In this document: positions 50,645 through 59,970 of the stretch, one piece after another
Layout of the letters: each line of letters opens with the position of its first letter
Numbering within the stretch: the first letter of the stretch is position 1
NCBI RefSeq assembly: GCF_016714285.1
Contig: NZ_JADJNN010000006.1
Coordinates: 124,001-188,000, forward strand
DNA from: Nannocystis sp.
Lineage (GTDB): Bacteria; Myxococcota_A; Polyangia; Nannocystales; Nannocystaceae
DNA: 64,000 nt
Direction of reading: 5' to 3'
Made by a program: the position numbers and the translations under genes
Notes under the pieces: generated by a model
What the model was told of the DNA's origin: nothing
Databases searched by the model: none
The model's input: only the letters and a program-made list of their open reading frames with translations

Positions 50645-51988
50645 ATGACCAGCCCTTCCACCACCATGACCAGCCAAGAGATCGTCGACGACTGCAAACA
50701 ATACACGATGTGGTCGTGGTCGAAGGGCAGCGCCGTCCACCCGATCGCCGTCGAACGCGCCGAGGGCGTGTATTTCTATACACCCGAGGGCAAGCGCTAC
50801 CTCGACTTCAACTCCCAGCTGATGAGCGTCAACATCGGCCACTCGCACCCCCACGTGCTCGCGGCCATGAAGAAGGCGATCGACAGCCAGATGCTGTTCG
50901 TCGCCCCGAGCCTCGCCACCGCCCCGCGCGCCCGCCTCAGCAAGCGCCTCGCCGCCCTGGTCCCCGGCGACCTCAATACATTCTTCTTCACCCTCGGCGG
51001 CGCCGAGGCCAACGAGAACGCCGTGAAGGCGGCCCGCCTGTTCACCGGCCGCCACAAGATCCTCAGCCGCTACCGCAGCTACCACGGGGCAACCCACGCC
51101 GGCATGATGATGACCGGCGACCCCCGCCGCCTCGCCAACGAGCCCGGCGCCCCCGGCTTCATCCGCGTGATGGACCCGATCCCCTACAACTATTCCTTCG
51201 GCGATACCGATGAGGAGCGCACCCGCAATCACCTCATCTACCTCGAGGAGCTGCTGCAATACGAGGGCCCGCACACCATCGCGGCGATGATCATCGAGAC
51301 CGTCATCGGCACCAACGGCATCCTCCCGCCGCCCCAGGGCTGGCTCAAGGGCCTGCGCGCGCTGCTCGACAAATACGGCATCCTGCTCATCTGCGACGAG
51401 GTCATGTGTGGCTTCGGTCGCACCGGCAAGATGTTCGCCTTCGAACACGGCGACATCGTCCCCGACATCCTCACCATGGCCAAGGGCCTGACCAGCTCGT
51501 ACATGCCGCTCGGCTGCATGGCCGTCAGCGATCGCATCGCCCGCCACTTCCAGGACAACGTCTTCTACGGCGGCCTCACCTACAACGCCCACGCCCTCTG
51601 CCTCGCCACCGCCGAGGCCGTCCTCGACGTGATGGAGTCCGAGGACCTGGTCGCCCACGCCGCCCGCATGCAGCACGTCATGCTCGCCGAGATGGCCGCG
51701 CTGCAAAGCAAACACCCGTCGATCCGCTGCCACCGCGCGCTCGGACTGTTCGGGCTCATCGAGCTGCAAAAGGACCGCCAGGGCACGCCCATGGCCCCCT
51801 ACGGCGGCTCGCACCCCGCGATCGACAAGCTCATGGGCTTCTTCAAGGAGGCGGGGCTCTACACCATCTCGCACTGGTGGAACATCATGTGCAACCCGCC
51901 GCTGTGCATCACGCCCGAGCAGCTGCGTGAGGGCTTTGCAATCATCGATCGCGGGCTCGAGATCACGGACGCGGTCGTCACCGGCTGA
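50645..51988 (+). CDS. class-III PLP aminotransferase (beta-alanine/omega-amino acid type)
   Basis: A 447-residue enzyme. Lys280 in DILTMAKGLTSSYMPLG forms the PLP Schiff base, LLICDEVMCGFGRTG holds the PLP-binding Asp, and GGAEANENAVKAAR binds phosphate. The form is that of taurine/beta-alanine:pyruvate aminotransferases. Two in-frame ATGs (50645, 50666) lie in repeated ACCATGACCAGCC sequences, so the exact start is uncertain. It is an apparent operon with mmsA, giving beta-alanine to malonate semialdehyde to acetyl-CoA. Its end is 32 bases before the poly-G tract, and it seems complete. Confidence 0.92.
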   Translation: MTSPSTTMTSQEIVDDCKQYTMWSWSKGSAVHPIAVERAEGVYFYTPEGKRYLDFNSQLMSVNIGHSHPHVLAAMKKAIDSQMLFVAPSLATAPRARLSKRLAALVPGDLNTFFFTLGGAEANENAVKAARLFTGRHKILSRYRSYHGATHAGMMMTGDPRRLANEPGAPGFIRVMDPIPYNYSFGDTDEERTRNHLIYLEELLQYEGPHTIAAMIIETVIGTNGILPPPQGWLKGLRALLDKYGILLICDEVMCGFGRTGKMFAFEHGDIVPDILTMAKGLTSSYMPLGCMAVSDRIARHFQDNVFYGGLTYNAHALCLATAEAVLDVMESEDLVAHAARMQHVMLAEMAALQSKHPSIRCHRALGLFGLIELQKDRQGTPMAPYGGSHPAIDKLMGFFKEAGLYTISHWWNIMCNPPLCITPEQLREGFAIIDRGLEITDAVVTG

Positions 51989-52019
51989 TCCAGTGATGGG
52001 GTGCGGCGGTGCCGGCCTC

Positions 52020-52660
<641 letters not shown>

Positions 52661-53220
52661 GCGCACGCCGGGCGGTGCGGCGCGGGCGGCGCGGGTGTTG
52701 GGGGGGGCTCCGCGGGCCGCGGGGCGCTTGACGCGCGCTCGCGGCCGGCTTGTCCGCGCCCCCTTCCCGCCCGCCTCGGTTGGGGGTCCGGGCTCGCGGC
52801 GCGTGCCCCGCGGTCGGCTCGCCGGCCGCGCCGGCCCGCCAGGCCTCCCCCCCGCCCCGCGCCCCCTGCGCGCCGCCCCCTCCCCCGGGCCTCGTGCCGC
52901 GGGCTCCCCCTTCTCCCTCGGCGGGGGGGGGTTTGGCGCCCGGGGGCGGCCGCCCCCCCCGCGAGCGCCGCGCCCCGCCCCTCCGCCCCGCGGCCGCCCC
53001 CCCCCCCCCCCCAGCGCGGGGCCCCCGGGGCGGGGGCGGCCCGCCCGGCCGCCGCGGCCAGTCACGCCGGCACCCGAGCGCCTCTGCAGCCCACACCCAT
53101 CACAACCCGCGCTCGTCGCCGGGCTCAAGAACGAGCCCTCTGTAATCCCAGCAGTGTCCAGGCGACACACGGACCTTGCGCCCTCCTCCCGCGCTTGCGA
53201 CCCTCGGAGCGTCCGTGTCC
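52661..53220. other. extremely GC-rich transition region without a reliable gene
   Basis: About 560 bases from the poly-G tract to the kinase start. G-rich and then C-rich runs (52920-53050) fade into ordinary sequence by about 53090. Open frames on both strands are long only because stops are absent, and their composition is Arg/Pro/Gly. The 5' region of the kinase gene may therefore be unreliable. Confidence 0.6.
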
Positions 53221-55728
53221 ATGCGCCGAACCCAGCCCAGCGCCGCCACGGGCGACGACCTCGGAGCCACGATGGCCCCCGGCCCCGCCGCGGCCCCGGA
53301 GCTCGGCGCAACGATGGCGCCCGGCCCCGCCGCGGCCCCGGAGCTCGGCGCAACGATGGCGCCTGGCCCCGCCGCGGGCTCCGAGCTCGGCGCAACCGTG
53401 CCCCCGCGCGCCCCGCAGCGCGACGTCGGCGAAACCCTGCACGCCCCGCCGCACGCCGCCCCGCCGCCCGCCGCCCGCCACCCGGCCCGCGATCCCACCC
53501 CGCCGCCGCCCGCCGCCGGCACCGACCGCACCACCCTCCGCGAGCCCGAGGCGCTGCGCATCAGCGGCCTCGACAAGACCCAGATCAGCTCCCCCGGGGC
53601 CGCCCCGCCCCAGCTCCTCGACGAGACCATGGTCCGCGGCGGCGGCCCGCCCCGCATCGACCGCTTCGCCGTGCTCCGCACTCTCGGCGCCGGCGGCATG
53701 GGCGTCGTCTATGCCGCCTACGACGAGGAGCTCGACCGCCGCGTCGCCATCAAGGTCGTCCGCGACGACGTCGGCGCCGGCGCCCAGGGCCGCGAACGCA
53801 TGAAGCGCGAGGCCCAGGCCATGGCCAAGGTCTCCCACCCCAACGTCGTCCAGGTCTATCAGGTCGGCGAACTCGACAACGGCCAGCTCTTCGTCGCCAT
53901 GGAGTTCGTCAAGGGCATCAACCTCTCGGACTGGCTCTCCGCCGAGGAGCGCGGCTGGGAGGAGGCCCTCGAGATGTACCTGCAAGCCGGCCGCGGCCTC
54001 GCCGGCGCCCACCGCGAGGGCGTGGTCCACCGCGACTTCAAGCCCGACAACGTGCTCATCGGCGACGACGGCCGCGCCCGCGTCCTCGACTTCGGCCTCG
54101 CCCGCGCCGAGGGCATGCGCGCCCCCGAGGACGACTCGGCGCTGCTCCGCGTCAGCGCCCCGGCCAACGTGCTCACCAGCAACCTCACCATGGCCGGCAC
54201 GATCATGGGCACCCCGGCCTTCATGTCCCCCGAGCAGCACCTCGGCCAGAACGCCGACGCCCGCAGCGACCAGTTCAGCTTCTGCGTCGCCGTCTACGGC
54301 TCGCTCTACGGCGTCGCCCCCTTCGTCGGCAACACCCTCGCCGAGCTCAGCCAGAGCGTCACCGGGGGCGAGCTGCGTCCGCCGCCCGAGGGCACGCCGG
54401 TGCCCACCTGGGTGTGGCAAGCCCTCAAGACCGGCCTCGCCACCCGCGCCGACGACCGCCACCCGTCGATGGACACCCTGCTCGCCGCGCTCACGCCCGA
54501 CCAGGTCCACATGGCCACGCGCCGCCGCTGGCTGTGGCCCGCGGCGCTGGTCGGCGCGTCGACCCTGGCCGTCGTCGTCACCCTCGCGCTGGTCCGCGGC
54601 GCCGACCCCAGCGGCGCCGACCTCGAGGCGATCGATCGCCTCCAGCTCGAGGCCCGCGACGCCGCCGGGCGCATGCAGTGGGTCTACCCCACGCCGGTCG
54701 ACCCGCGCGACACCGCCTACAACCGCGTCGTCCAGCTCGAGCACTTCGAGGGCCCCGCCGCCACCCCGGCCTTCGACGCCGCCGTCGGGCTCCGGGCCGA
54801 GTTCGCCGAGTCGCTGATCGTCCTCGGCGACCGCTACTTCGACGACCCGCTCTCCCGCCCCTACGCCCGCGACTACTACGTCCAGGCAATGGTCTTCGTC
54901 CCCACCGACGCCCACGCCAGCGAGCGCTCCGGGGTCACCGTCGGTCAGCTCAGCGACCTCCAGCAGCGCGCCGCCGCCGGTCAGTTCGGCGACGCCGAGC
55001 TGATCGCCGCCGAACCACTGCGCATCCTCGCCGACCCCGACCGCGTGCGCGCCCGCGGCAGCGCCCTCGCCCTCGCCCGCGACGCCGCCCGCGGCAGCGC
55101 CCTCGGCCGCGACCGCCTCACCGCCGTGTTCCGCAAGCAGGGCCTGCTCGAGCCCGGCGACGAGCTCGACCCGCCCATCAAGCAACCACCGCCCATCGTC
55201 GCCGTCGTCACCCCGCCGCCGGAGCCCGAGCCCGAGCCCGAGCCGCTCATCGTCCCCGACGACGATCTCCCGGCCCGCCTCGAGCGCGACCGTCGACTCA
55301 AGCTGAAGCCCGTCGCCGACCCGAAGCCCGAACCGCCGCCCGAGCCCGACGAGCCGGTCGCCAGCGACCCCGACGGCTCGCGCGCGCTCAGCAGCCAGGG
55401 CGACGCGGCCCGCCGACGCGGCGACACGGCCGAGGCCGAGAAGCTCTACAACCAGGCCCTCGACCTGTGGAACAGCAACGCCGCCGCCCTCATCGGCCTC
55501 AGCGACATCGCCTTCGAGCGCGGCAACTTCGACCGCGCCGTCAAGTACGCCGAGAAGGCCGTGCGCGCCGAGCCGGCCAAGTCCGACTACCTGCTGCGCC
55601 TCGGCGACGCCTACTTCAAGGTGTTCCGCTATAGCGACGCCCAGCTGCGCTACGAGCGGGCCGCCGAGCTCGGCCACCCCAAGGCCGCCGAGCGACTCAC
55701 CCGCGTCCGCGAGAAGCTCGGAGGATGA
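53221..55728 (+). CDS. membrane Ser/Thr protein kinase with C-terminal TPR region
   Basis: An 835-residue PknB-like kinase. The N-terminal low-complexity part has three 14-residue repeats GATMAPGPAAAPEL. The kinase domain starts near 145: glycine loop GAGGMG (156-161), Lys178 (AIKVV), catalytic Asp272 in HRDFKPDN, DFG at 290-292, and GTPAFMSPEQ. One membrane helix is at about 440-459. The outside part has a Glu/Pro linker and ends in tetratricopeptide-like repeats (about 725-830). The ATG at 53221 is used; an upstream TTG lies in doubtful sequence. The stop overlaps the next gene (ATGA). It may sense envelope state together with the PEGA protein. Confidence 0.9.
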   Translation: MRRTQPSAATGDDLGATMAPGPAAAPELGATMAPGPAAAPELGATMAPGPAAGSELGATVPPRAPQRDVGETLHAPPHAAPPPAARHPARDPTPPPPAAGTDRTTLREPEALRISGLDKTQISSPGAAPPQLLDETMVRGGGPPRIDRFAVLRTLGAGGMGVVYAAYDEELDRRVAIKVVRDDVGAGAQGRERMKREAQAMAKVSHPNVVQVYQVGELDNGQLFVAMEFVKGINLSDWLSAEERGWEEALEMYLQAGRGLAGAHREGVVHRDFKPDNVLIGDDGRARVLDFGLARAEGMRAPEDDSALLRVSAPANVLTSNLTMAGTIMGTPAFMSPEQHLGQNADARSDQFSFCVAVYGSLYGVAPFVGNTLAELSQSVTGGELRPPPEGTPVPTWVWQALKTGLATRADDRHPSMDTLLAALTPDQVHMATRRRWLWPAALVGASTLAVVVTLALVRGADPSGADLEAIDRLQLEARDAAGRMQWVYPTPVDPRDTAYNRVVQLEHFEGPAATPAFDAAVGLRAEFAESLIVLGDRYFDDPLSRPYARDYYVQAMVFVPTDAHASERSGVTVGQLSDLQQRAAAGQFGDAELIAAEPLRILADPDRVRARGSALALARDAARGSALGRDRLTAVFRKQGLLEPGDELDPPIKQPPPIVAVVTPPPEPEPEPEPLIVPDDDLPARLERDRRLKLKPVADPKPEPPPEPDEPVASDPDGSRALSSQGDAARRRGDTAEAEKLYNQALDLWNSNAAALIGLSDIAFERGNFDRAVKYAEKAVRAEPAKSDYLLRLGDAYFKVFRYSDAQLRYERAAELGHPKAAERLTRVREKLGG
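53264..53389 (+). repeat. three 42-bp tandem repeats in the kinase N-terminus
   Basis: In-frame units of 14 codons, roughly GATMAPGPAAAPEL, ahead of the kinase domain; the third is slightly diverged. They include Thr residues that could be autophosphorylation sites (inference). Confidence 0.85.
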
Positions 55729-56801
55729 CCTCGATGCCGCGCCCCTGCCTCGCCGCGCTCGTCGCCCTGTCCCTGGCCCTCGGCCCGGCCGCCACCCACG
55801 CCCAGACGCCCGCCGAAACCACCACGGCGCCCCCAGGCGAGCCCGCCGCGAAGCCCGAGACGACCCGCGCCCGCCCCGACTCGCGCCTGGCGATCCTCTC
55901 GCTCACGCTGAGCGGCAGCGACGACGAGAGCCTCGCCGCCCGCCTGCTCACCCACCTCAAGCAGGGCCTCGCCCGCGGCGCCTTCGCCGTCGTCGACCCC
56001 GCCGAGGTCGAACGCCACGCCCCCGGCGGCTGCAGCGAGCCGCGCTGCCTCGCCGCCCTCCGCCGCGACAGCAAGGCCAACTTCGTGCTCCGCAGCGTCG
56101 TCACCGTCGACGACCGCGACTACCTCGTCCGCCTCGAGCTCCTCGCCGCCGAGGACGGCAGCGTGCTCGCCTCCAGCGAGGAGCGCTGCGACCTCTGCGG
56201 CCTCGCCGAGGTCGGCGCCCTGATGGAGGCCCAGGGCGCCCTCCTGCGCCGCAAGCTCGAGGACCTGGTCCAGGGCCCGCCCCGCCTCGCCATCACCAGC
56301 ACTCCGCCCGGCGCCCTCGTGCTCGTCGACAGCAAGCTCGTCGGCCTCACTCCCACGGAGCAGACCCTGCTCGAGGGCCAGCACGTCGTCCAGGTCCGCC
56401 TCGACGGCTACGTCACCGACGAGCGCCGCGTCGAGCTGGTCCCCGGCGTCCGCGAGCGCCTCGAGGTCCCGCTGCGCCGCGAACCCAAGGTCGCCCGCTT
56501 CCGCGCCGCCGGCTGGGCCTCGCTGTTCGTCGGCATCCCCGCCGCCGCCGCCGGCGTCACCCTCCTCGCCCTCGACGGCCGCCCCTACACCCGCCAGTGC
56601 TCGGGCGACGACATCGACCGCGCCGGCCAGTGCCGCTACCTCTACAACACCGACTGGGGCGGCGGCATCGCCCTCGCCGCCGGCGCCGCCCTCATCACCG
56701 CCGGCGTGATGCTCCTCCTGCGCACCCGCGACCGCCCCCAGTCCCGCCGCCCCCGCGCCTTCCTCGGCCCCACCGGCGTCACCCTGGTCGGCCGCTTCTA
56801 A
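55725..56801 (+). CDS. exported PEGA-domain protein
   Basis: A 358-residue protein. The signal peptide (CLAALVALSLALGPAATHAQ) directs export. Residues about 50-170 form an alpha/beta domain (RLAILSLTLSGSDDESLAARL, with CSEPRCLAALRRDSKANFVL), reminiscent of TolB-N-like modules in myxobacterial kinase partners. A PEGA domain follows (LAITSTPPGALVLVDSKLVG), then two hydrophobic segments near the end (SLFVGIPAAAAGVTLLAL and GIALAAGAALITAGVMLLL). Its ATG overlaps the kinase stop, so they are cotranslated and likely act together at the envelope. Confidence 0.85.
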   Translation: MTSMPRPCLAALVALSLALGPAATHAQTPAETTTAPPGEPAAKPETTRARPDSRLAILSLTLSGSDDESLAARLLTHLKQGLARGAFAVVDPAEVERHAPGGCSEPRCLAALRRDSKANFVLRSVVTVDDRDYLVRLELLAAEDGSVLASSEERCDLCGLAEVGALMEAQGALLRRKLEDLVQGPPRLAITSTPPGALVLVDSKLVGLTPTEQTLLEGQHVVQVRLDGYVTDERRVELVPGVRERLEVPLRREPKVARFRAAGWASLFVGIPAAAAGVTLLALDGRPYTRQCSGDDIDRAGQCRYLYNTDWGGGIALAAGAALITAGVMLLLRTRDRPQSRRPRAFLGPTGVTLVGRF

Positions 56802-56811
56802 TCCACGCACC

Positions 56812-56825
56812 TGTCCCTCAGGACA
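56812..56825. repeat. dispersed hairpin TGTCC-CTCA-GGACA
   Basis: A perfect copy (extended as CCTGTCC..GGACATTG with partial pairing) in the short gap between the convergent PEGA and P450 genes. With the copy at 56884 it might serve as a bidirectional transcript end, though no T-run follows. Confidence 0.8.
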
Positions 56826-56874
56826 TTGTTCATAGGCAACCGCGGCGAGCGCTGAGGCCCCAGGTGGTCCTTGA

Positions 56875-58392
56875 TTACACTCCTGTCTCTCGGGACATCC
56901 TGGACCATTCGAACTCGACCTCGAAGGGCCGCGGCTGGAGCGTGACCGACCCCTGATAGTCGTTGTCGAGGAGCGGCTCCCCGGCGGCGACCCTGGCCCG
57001 GCGCCGGGCCAGGAGGGAGCGACAGAAGTGACTGATGTGGAGCTCCGCGAACGAGCGGCCGGTGCAAGACATGCGTCCGAGCGAGAAGCCCGCCCAGCGC
57101 CCCCCGTGGGCCGCGGTGGGGTCCACGAAGCGGGCGGGGTCGAAACGCTCGGGATCGGGGTAGGAGCTCGGATCGCGGTGGAGACCATGCAGGTGCACGA
57201 ACAGGAAGGTCCCGGCGGGCACATGAAAGCCGCCTAGCTCGCGCGCCTGGTCGAGGTAGCGGCTGACCCCGATCGCCTCGGGGTGGAGCCGGAGCGTCTC
57301 CTTGATGCAGCGACCGAGCAAGGGCGTCGGCCGCGGCCGATCGAGCAGGTCGGCCCCGGCCAGCTCGGCCGCGAGCTCGTCCTGCAGCCCGGGGTCGCAA
57401 CCCAGGTAGTGCAGGAGAAACAGCATGGTCCCCCCGGTCGACCCGACGGCCGGCAGCATCGCGCTGAAGATATGACGATAGATCTCGAGATCGTCGAGCA
57501 GGGCCCGCCGGTCCCCGCCGTCGGCCGCCCCGAGGCGCGCGAGGTCCCACCCAAAGTGCACGAGCGAGCGGCGGAGAAAGCCGAGCTCGGGCGCCTCGTC
57601 CTCCCACCGGTCGCCGAGCGCCACGATCCGATCGAGCGCCCGCTCGAGGATCGGTCGATAGGTCGTTCGCAGCTTCTCGACCCGCTGTGCGGCGCCTACG
57701 AAGTACAGCGAATCGAAGAAGGACTGACTGAGCAAACTCCCGGGATCGTAGTAGCGCTCCAGCGCCTCGTGGGCCTCCCGCTCGCACACGTCGACGCCGA
57801 GCCAGCAGCGGATGGCGACCCGCTGGGCGACCCGCAGGACCTCGGCGTTGATGCCGAAGCGCCGCGCCGAGCTCGCGCCCACGGCGATCGTAGCGATCCG
57901 CTCGATCGCCTCATCCCAGATCTCCCGCATCAGCGCCGAATGCCGGCGCAGCAGCGGCGGCGTGAGGTGACGAGCATACAGGCAAGCCCGCTCGGCATGA
58001 ATCGGGGCGTCGCCATCGGTGCAGAAGACCGCCTTGTCGCCGAAGACCATCGGCGCGCCCTGAGGCAGGAGGAATTTTCGGCGCTCCTCCTGCGTGAGAA
58101 CCTGCTCGGCGATCGCCGGGTCAGTGATCACGAGCAATCGACGGCCAAGCACCGGCGGACCGAGATAGGTCATGACAAGGGACCCGTAGGTGTCTGTCCA
58201 CAACCGCATGGCCCGGACGTAGCCGAGCTCGCGAATCTCGCTCAGGTGGCCGTTGAGCCGGTCGCGCCGCGGCGGCCCCGGTGGCAGCGGGCGCCTGGCG
58301 AACGGCGTACGCCGGAGATCCTGCAACCAGTTACGGACCCCGTCCCGCAAATAGCTCGCTCCGCCCGACCGCTCGCTGACCGATGACTTCAT
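56875..58392 (-). CDS. cytochrome P450
   Basis: A 505-residue P450. The proline-rich hinge PLPPGPP follows a basic leader, the ExxR motif is in CIKETLRLHPEA, and the heme loop FSLGRMSCTGR places the ligand at Cys443. The I-helix region near LPAVGSTGGTMLFLL shows the usual G-G-T pattern. It uses two electrons and O2 to oxidise an unknown substrate; no ferredoxin gene is adjacent. It starts at the ATG at 58392. Its last codons contain a member of the dispersed hairpin family (peptide MSRETG), suggesting that the C-terminus was extended by the element. Confidence 0.93.
   Translation of the reverse strand: MKSSVSERSGGASYLRDGVRNWLQDLRRTPFARRPLPPGPPRRDRLNGHLSEIRELGYVRAMRLWTDTYGSLVMTYLGPPVLGRRLLVITDPAIAEQVLTQEERRKFLLPQGAPMVFGDKAVFCTDGDAPIHAERACLYARHLTPPLLRRHSALMREIWDEAIERIATIAVGASSARRFGINAEVLRVAQRVAIRCWLGVDVCEREAHEALERYYDPGSLLSQSFFDSLYFVGAAQRVEKLRTTYRPILERALDRIVALGDRWEDEAPELGFLRRSLVHFGWDLARLGAADGGDRRALLDDLEIYRHIFSAMLPAVGSTGGTMLFLLHYLGCDPGLQDELAAELAGADLLDRPRPTPLLGRCIKETLRLHPEAIGVSRYLDQARELGGFHVPAGTFLFVHLHGLHRDPSSYPDPERFDPARFVDPTAAHGGRWAGFSLGRMSCTGRSFAELHISHFCRSLLARRRARVAAGEPLLDNDYQGSVTLQPRPFEVEFEWSRMSRETGV
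56884..56897. repeat. dispersed hairpin variant TGTCT-CTCG-GGACA at a gene end
   Basis: One T-G wobble pair. It occupies codons just before the P450 stop, 58 bases from the perfect copy at 56812. Confidence 0.65.
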
Positions 58393-58486
58393 GGATCCGA
58401 CCGTATCACGGGTCTGCGATCCACGACCACGCGGGCCCGCGTGGCGATCCCAGGTCAGCGCGCCCGCGCCCTCCTGGCCACACACC

Positions 58487-58500
58487 TGTCTCTCGGGCCA
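58487..58500. repeat. dispersed hairpin variant TGTCT-CTCG-GGCCA
   Basis: A degenerate copy in the divergent gap between the P450 and lipoprotein genes; the first nine bases equal those of the copy at 56884. Confidence 0.4.
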
Positions 58501-58557
58501 GCCCACCCGAATTCGCCGAGCCACCCACCCGCCAGCGGTGGCACAATCCCGGCCACG

Positions 58558-59265
58558 ATGCTCGCACGCCTCCACCTCGCCCTGCTCGCCCTCTCGCTGT
58601 CGGCCTGCGCCGCACACGAGGCCCCGGTGTCCTCGACCAGCCGCGAGCTCGAGAAGCCGCCGCCCGAGACCACCACCCCGCACGCGAACCTGAAGATCGC
58701 GATCGCATCGGTGACCCTGGAACAGAACTGCCCCGACCCGCCCGAGCCCGTCGTCCCCGCCAGCACCACCGCCGCCGAGGCCCCCGCCCAGCCGGCCCCC
58801 GGCGAGCTCGGCTCACCGATGCCGCCCCAGGCCGGCGCCCCGCTGGCGCGCGCCAAGCGGAGCGCCGACGCCGGCCCCTGGCAGCCGCCCTGCAATCAAT
58901 CGACCATGCAGCTCGCCCTCAGCAACGCTGGCGACGCCCCCGGGACCCTCACCATCAAGGCCATCCGCCTGCTCGACGCCGCCAGCAAGAAGCCCCTCGG
59001 CACCCTGAACGCCCGCCGCCCGAGCCTGTGGAGCGACACCGGCAGCTACCAGAAGTGGGATCAGCAGATCCTCCCCGGCGCCACGCTCAAGACCTCCTAC
59101 AGCCTCGACGAGCCCGCATGGCCCGACGTCCAGACCCAGCTCGGCAGCGCCAATCTCTACACCACGCCGTTCCTGCTCGAGCTCGAGGTCGCCGTCGATG
59201 GGGCCGTCCAGACCGTGCGCTCCAGCGAATTCCTGCGCCAGGAAGTCCACATGATCGTCACCTGA
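58558..59265 (+). CDS. lipoprotein of unknown function (paralogue 1)
   Basis: A 235-residue protein. The signal LARLHLALLALSLSAC ends in a lipobox. After a Pro/Glu spacer the mature domain begins LKIAIASVTLEQNCPDPP and continues MQLALSNAGDAPGTLTIKAIRLLD, WDQQILPGATLKTSYSL and FLLELEVAVDGAVQTVRSSEF. The strand-rich form with 'NAGDAPGTL' resembles an immunoglobulin-like fold, but the family is unknown to me. The following gene is a clear paralogue. CACAAT lies 10 bases before the ATG with no ribosome site. A cytochrome c lipoprotein ends the likely operon. Confidence 0.75.
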   Translation: MLARLHLALLALSLSACAAHEAPVSSTSRELEKPPPETTTPHANLKIAIASVTLEQNCPDPPEPVVPASTTAAEAPAQPAPGELGSPMPPQAGAPLARAKRSADAGPWQPPCNQSTMQLALSNAGDAPGTLTIKAIRLLDAASKKPLGTLNARRPSLWSDTGSYQKWDQQILPGATLKTSYSLDEPAWPDVQTQLGSANLYTTPFLLELEVAVDGAVQTVRSSEFLRQEVHMIVT

Positions 59266-59271
59266 GGCCCC

Positions 59272-59967
59272 ATGTCCACGCGCACCCCTGCCCTCCTCAT
59301 CGTCCTGCTCCTCGCCGCCTGCACCCCGCACGACGGCCCCACCACCCGCGGCAACCCGCCCGCGATCGTCGCCAACCCCACGCCCGCCGACCCCCCTCCC
59401 GCCGATCACCCAACCGCGACCGCGTCCATCACGATCGCAGTCGCCTCGGTGCAGCTCGAGCAAGACTGCCCCGATCCCCCGACCCCCGCGACCGCGCCCG
59501 AGCGCGAGGCCGAACGATCGACCACCGAGCGCCAGCAGCGACGCAACCTCGGCGAGGAGGCCAAGCGCTCCGGCGACAGCCGCATGGCCTGCGCCCAGTC
59601 CTCCGTCCAGCTCTCGCTCGCCAACACCGGCGCCCTCCCAGGCACACTCCGCGTCCTCCGCGTCCGCCTCCTCGACGCGGCCCAGAAGCGCGAGCTCAGC
59701 CCCCTCCGCGCCCGTACACCGACCCGCTGGAGCGAGCGCGACGGCTACCTCCCGTGGGACGAGCAGGTGCCCGCCAACGCGTCCCTGCAGGTCGCCTACA
59801 AGCTCGGCGATCCCGACTGGGCGCAGGTCCAGCGCGTCCTCGGTGCATCCGCAAGCATCGACAACCAGCCCTACATCGTCGAGCTCGACGTCTCCGTCGA
59901 CGAGCGCGAGCAGACCGTGCGCTCGCCCGAGTTCGTGCGCCGTCAGCTCGACATGGTCGAGACCTGA
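59272..59967 (+). CDS. lipoprotein of unknown function (paralogue 2)
   Basis: A 231-residue protein. The signal LLIVLLLAAC carries a good lipobox. The domain runs parallel to paralogue 1: ITIAVASVQLEQDCPDPP, VQLSLANTGALPGTLRVLRVR, WDEQVPANASLQVAYKL and YIVELDVSVDEREQTVRSPEF. The shared VASVxLEQxCPDPP and EQTVRSPEF segments show tandem duplication. It lies 6 bases after its paralogue and 3 before the cytochrome gene. Confidence 0.78.
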   Translation: MSTRTPALLIVLLLAACTPHDGPTTRGNPPAIVANPTPADPPPADHPTATASITIAVASVQLEQDCPDPPTPATAPEREAERSTTERQQRRNLGEEAKRSGDSRMACAQSSVQLSLANTGALPGTLRVLRVRLLDAAQKRELSPLRARTPTRWSERDGYLPWDEQVPANASLQVAYKLGDPDWAQVQRVLGASASIDNQPYIVELDVSVDEREQTVRSPEFVRRQLDMVET

Positions 59968-59970
59968 GCC

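Noticed and set aside
56812..56897. A pair of standard rho-independent terminators between convergent genes
   Set aside because: The stems are only 5 bp and no U-run follows; the same hairpin also occurs inside genes, so a general terminator role is doubtful.
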